From contig JAHFJF010000063.1 in NCBI GenBank assembly GCA_023245975.1, positions 1-5,183 on the forward strand: a stretch of 5,183 nt of DNA, in the 5' to 3' direction. Shown here in pieces: positions 4,827 through 5,183 of this stretch. The stretch's first letter is position 1; each line of letters starts with the position of its first letter. The notes below the pieces were generated by a model that was not told the origin of the DNA, searched no databases, and saw nothing but the letters and a program-made list of their open reading frames with translations. This stretch comes from an archaeon. Lineage in GTDB: Archaea > Nanobdellota > Nanobdellia > SCGC-AAA011-G17 > GW2011-AR17. A program made the position numbers and the translations under genes.

Positions 4827-5183
4827 TTAAGATAGTAAACCCAATAATCTCTTCTTAACAATGTCTTTATCCTCAACCAAGAATTTACCCCCAGCAGCAG
4901 GCCTGTGCCCACCGCCATGAGCATCTTCTAAGCCTTTGACAGCATTTGCCAATAACTCATTCATTGCAATTTGATTATCCTGCCTTCGTGCAGATATATT
5001 ATAATGAGTGCCAGCTTTCTGGACGACAATAAACGCTTTATTTCTATCTTTCATTGAGAGTATGGTTGATATCATTGAATTAAGGGCATAAGGAGATCCG
5101 ATCTCATAATAATAAAGCTCTTTTTCGGGATATGCCTCTTTCTTTGATGGAAACTCTTCCAAAATCCTGTTAATCTCTTTCTG
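4827..5183 (-). CDS. DHH/DHHA1 family phosphoesterase (RecJ-like), C-terminal part
   Basis: The frame is open to the right edge, so only the last 118 residues are present; a TTG at 5162 is internal, not a start. The segment is the DHHA1 substrate-binding domain of DHH phosphoesterases. It shows a strand pair FIVVQKA then YNISARR, followed by a helix and the GGGHRPAAGG motif (fragment residues 90-99), which binds substrate phosphate in this family. The catalytic DHH motifs would lie upstream, outside the window. Archaeal relatives include RecJ-like single-strand exonucleases, the GINS-associated nuclease GAN and nanoRNA or cyclic-dinucleotide phosphodiesterases, and the C-terminal piece alone does not separate them. 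The family call is firm, the substrate unknown. Transcription runs toward the toxin-antitoxin cassette, which has its own promoter. Confidence 0.88.
   Translation of the reverse strand, partial: QKEINRILEEFPSKKEAYPEKELYYYEIGSPYALNSMISTILSMKDRNKAFIVVQKAGTHYNISARRQDNQIAMNELLANAVKGLEDAHGGGHRPAAGGKFLVEDKDIVKKRLLGLLS

Overview
The window looks like compact, AT-rich archaeal chromosome, probably from a small-genome lineage such as the DPANN Woesearchaeota or Pacearchaeota; the phylum is inferred from gene style only. The archaeal assignment rests on a ZPR1 protein, a Dph2-family diphthamide protein, an alpha2-type glycyl-tRNA synthetase with archaeal motif 2, tRNA genes without an encoded CCA, and archaeal TATA-box promoters placed so that several mRNAs would be leaderless.

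Plus strand, left part: the 3' end of a ZPR1 gene (2-319) runs by an ATGA overlap into a VanZ-like membrane protein (316-708). A convergent gene of unknown function (646-1230, minus) overlaps the VanZ tail by 63 bp. A divergent intergenic region (1231-1327) carries one TATA box for each direction. It leads on the plus strand to a Dph2-family protein (1328-2005) that lacks the N-terminal domain and the first iron-sulfur cysteine. Next come glycyl-tRNA synthetase (2051-3565) and a 112-residue protein of unknown function (3624-3962), each with its own TATA box.

Two alanine tRNA genes follow in tandem, with anticodons GGC (4009-4082) and CGC (4097-4170), both with the G3:U70 identity pair. Facing them on the minus strand is a two-gene toxin-antitoxin cassette: an AbrB-type antitoxin (4415-4681) overlapping a RelE-type toxin (4173-4421). 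The antitoxin promoter contains a perfect inverted repeat that could be its operator. The right edge holds the 3' end of a DHH/DHHA1 phosphoesterase gene (4827-5183, minus), followed by a T7 run that may end its transcript.

Most of the recognisable genes serve translation. ZPR1 is an EF1A chaperone in eukaryotes, Dph2 modifies EF2, GlyRS charges tRNA-Gly, and two tRNA-Ala genes are present. The promoters suggest separate transcription units rather than one operon. I did not find a wholly new multi-gene system. The most unusual items are the domain-1-less Dph2, the operator-like repeat in the toxin-antitoxin promoter, the uniform leaderless promoter spacing and two unrecognised proteins.
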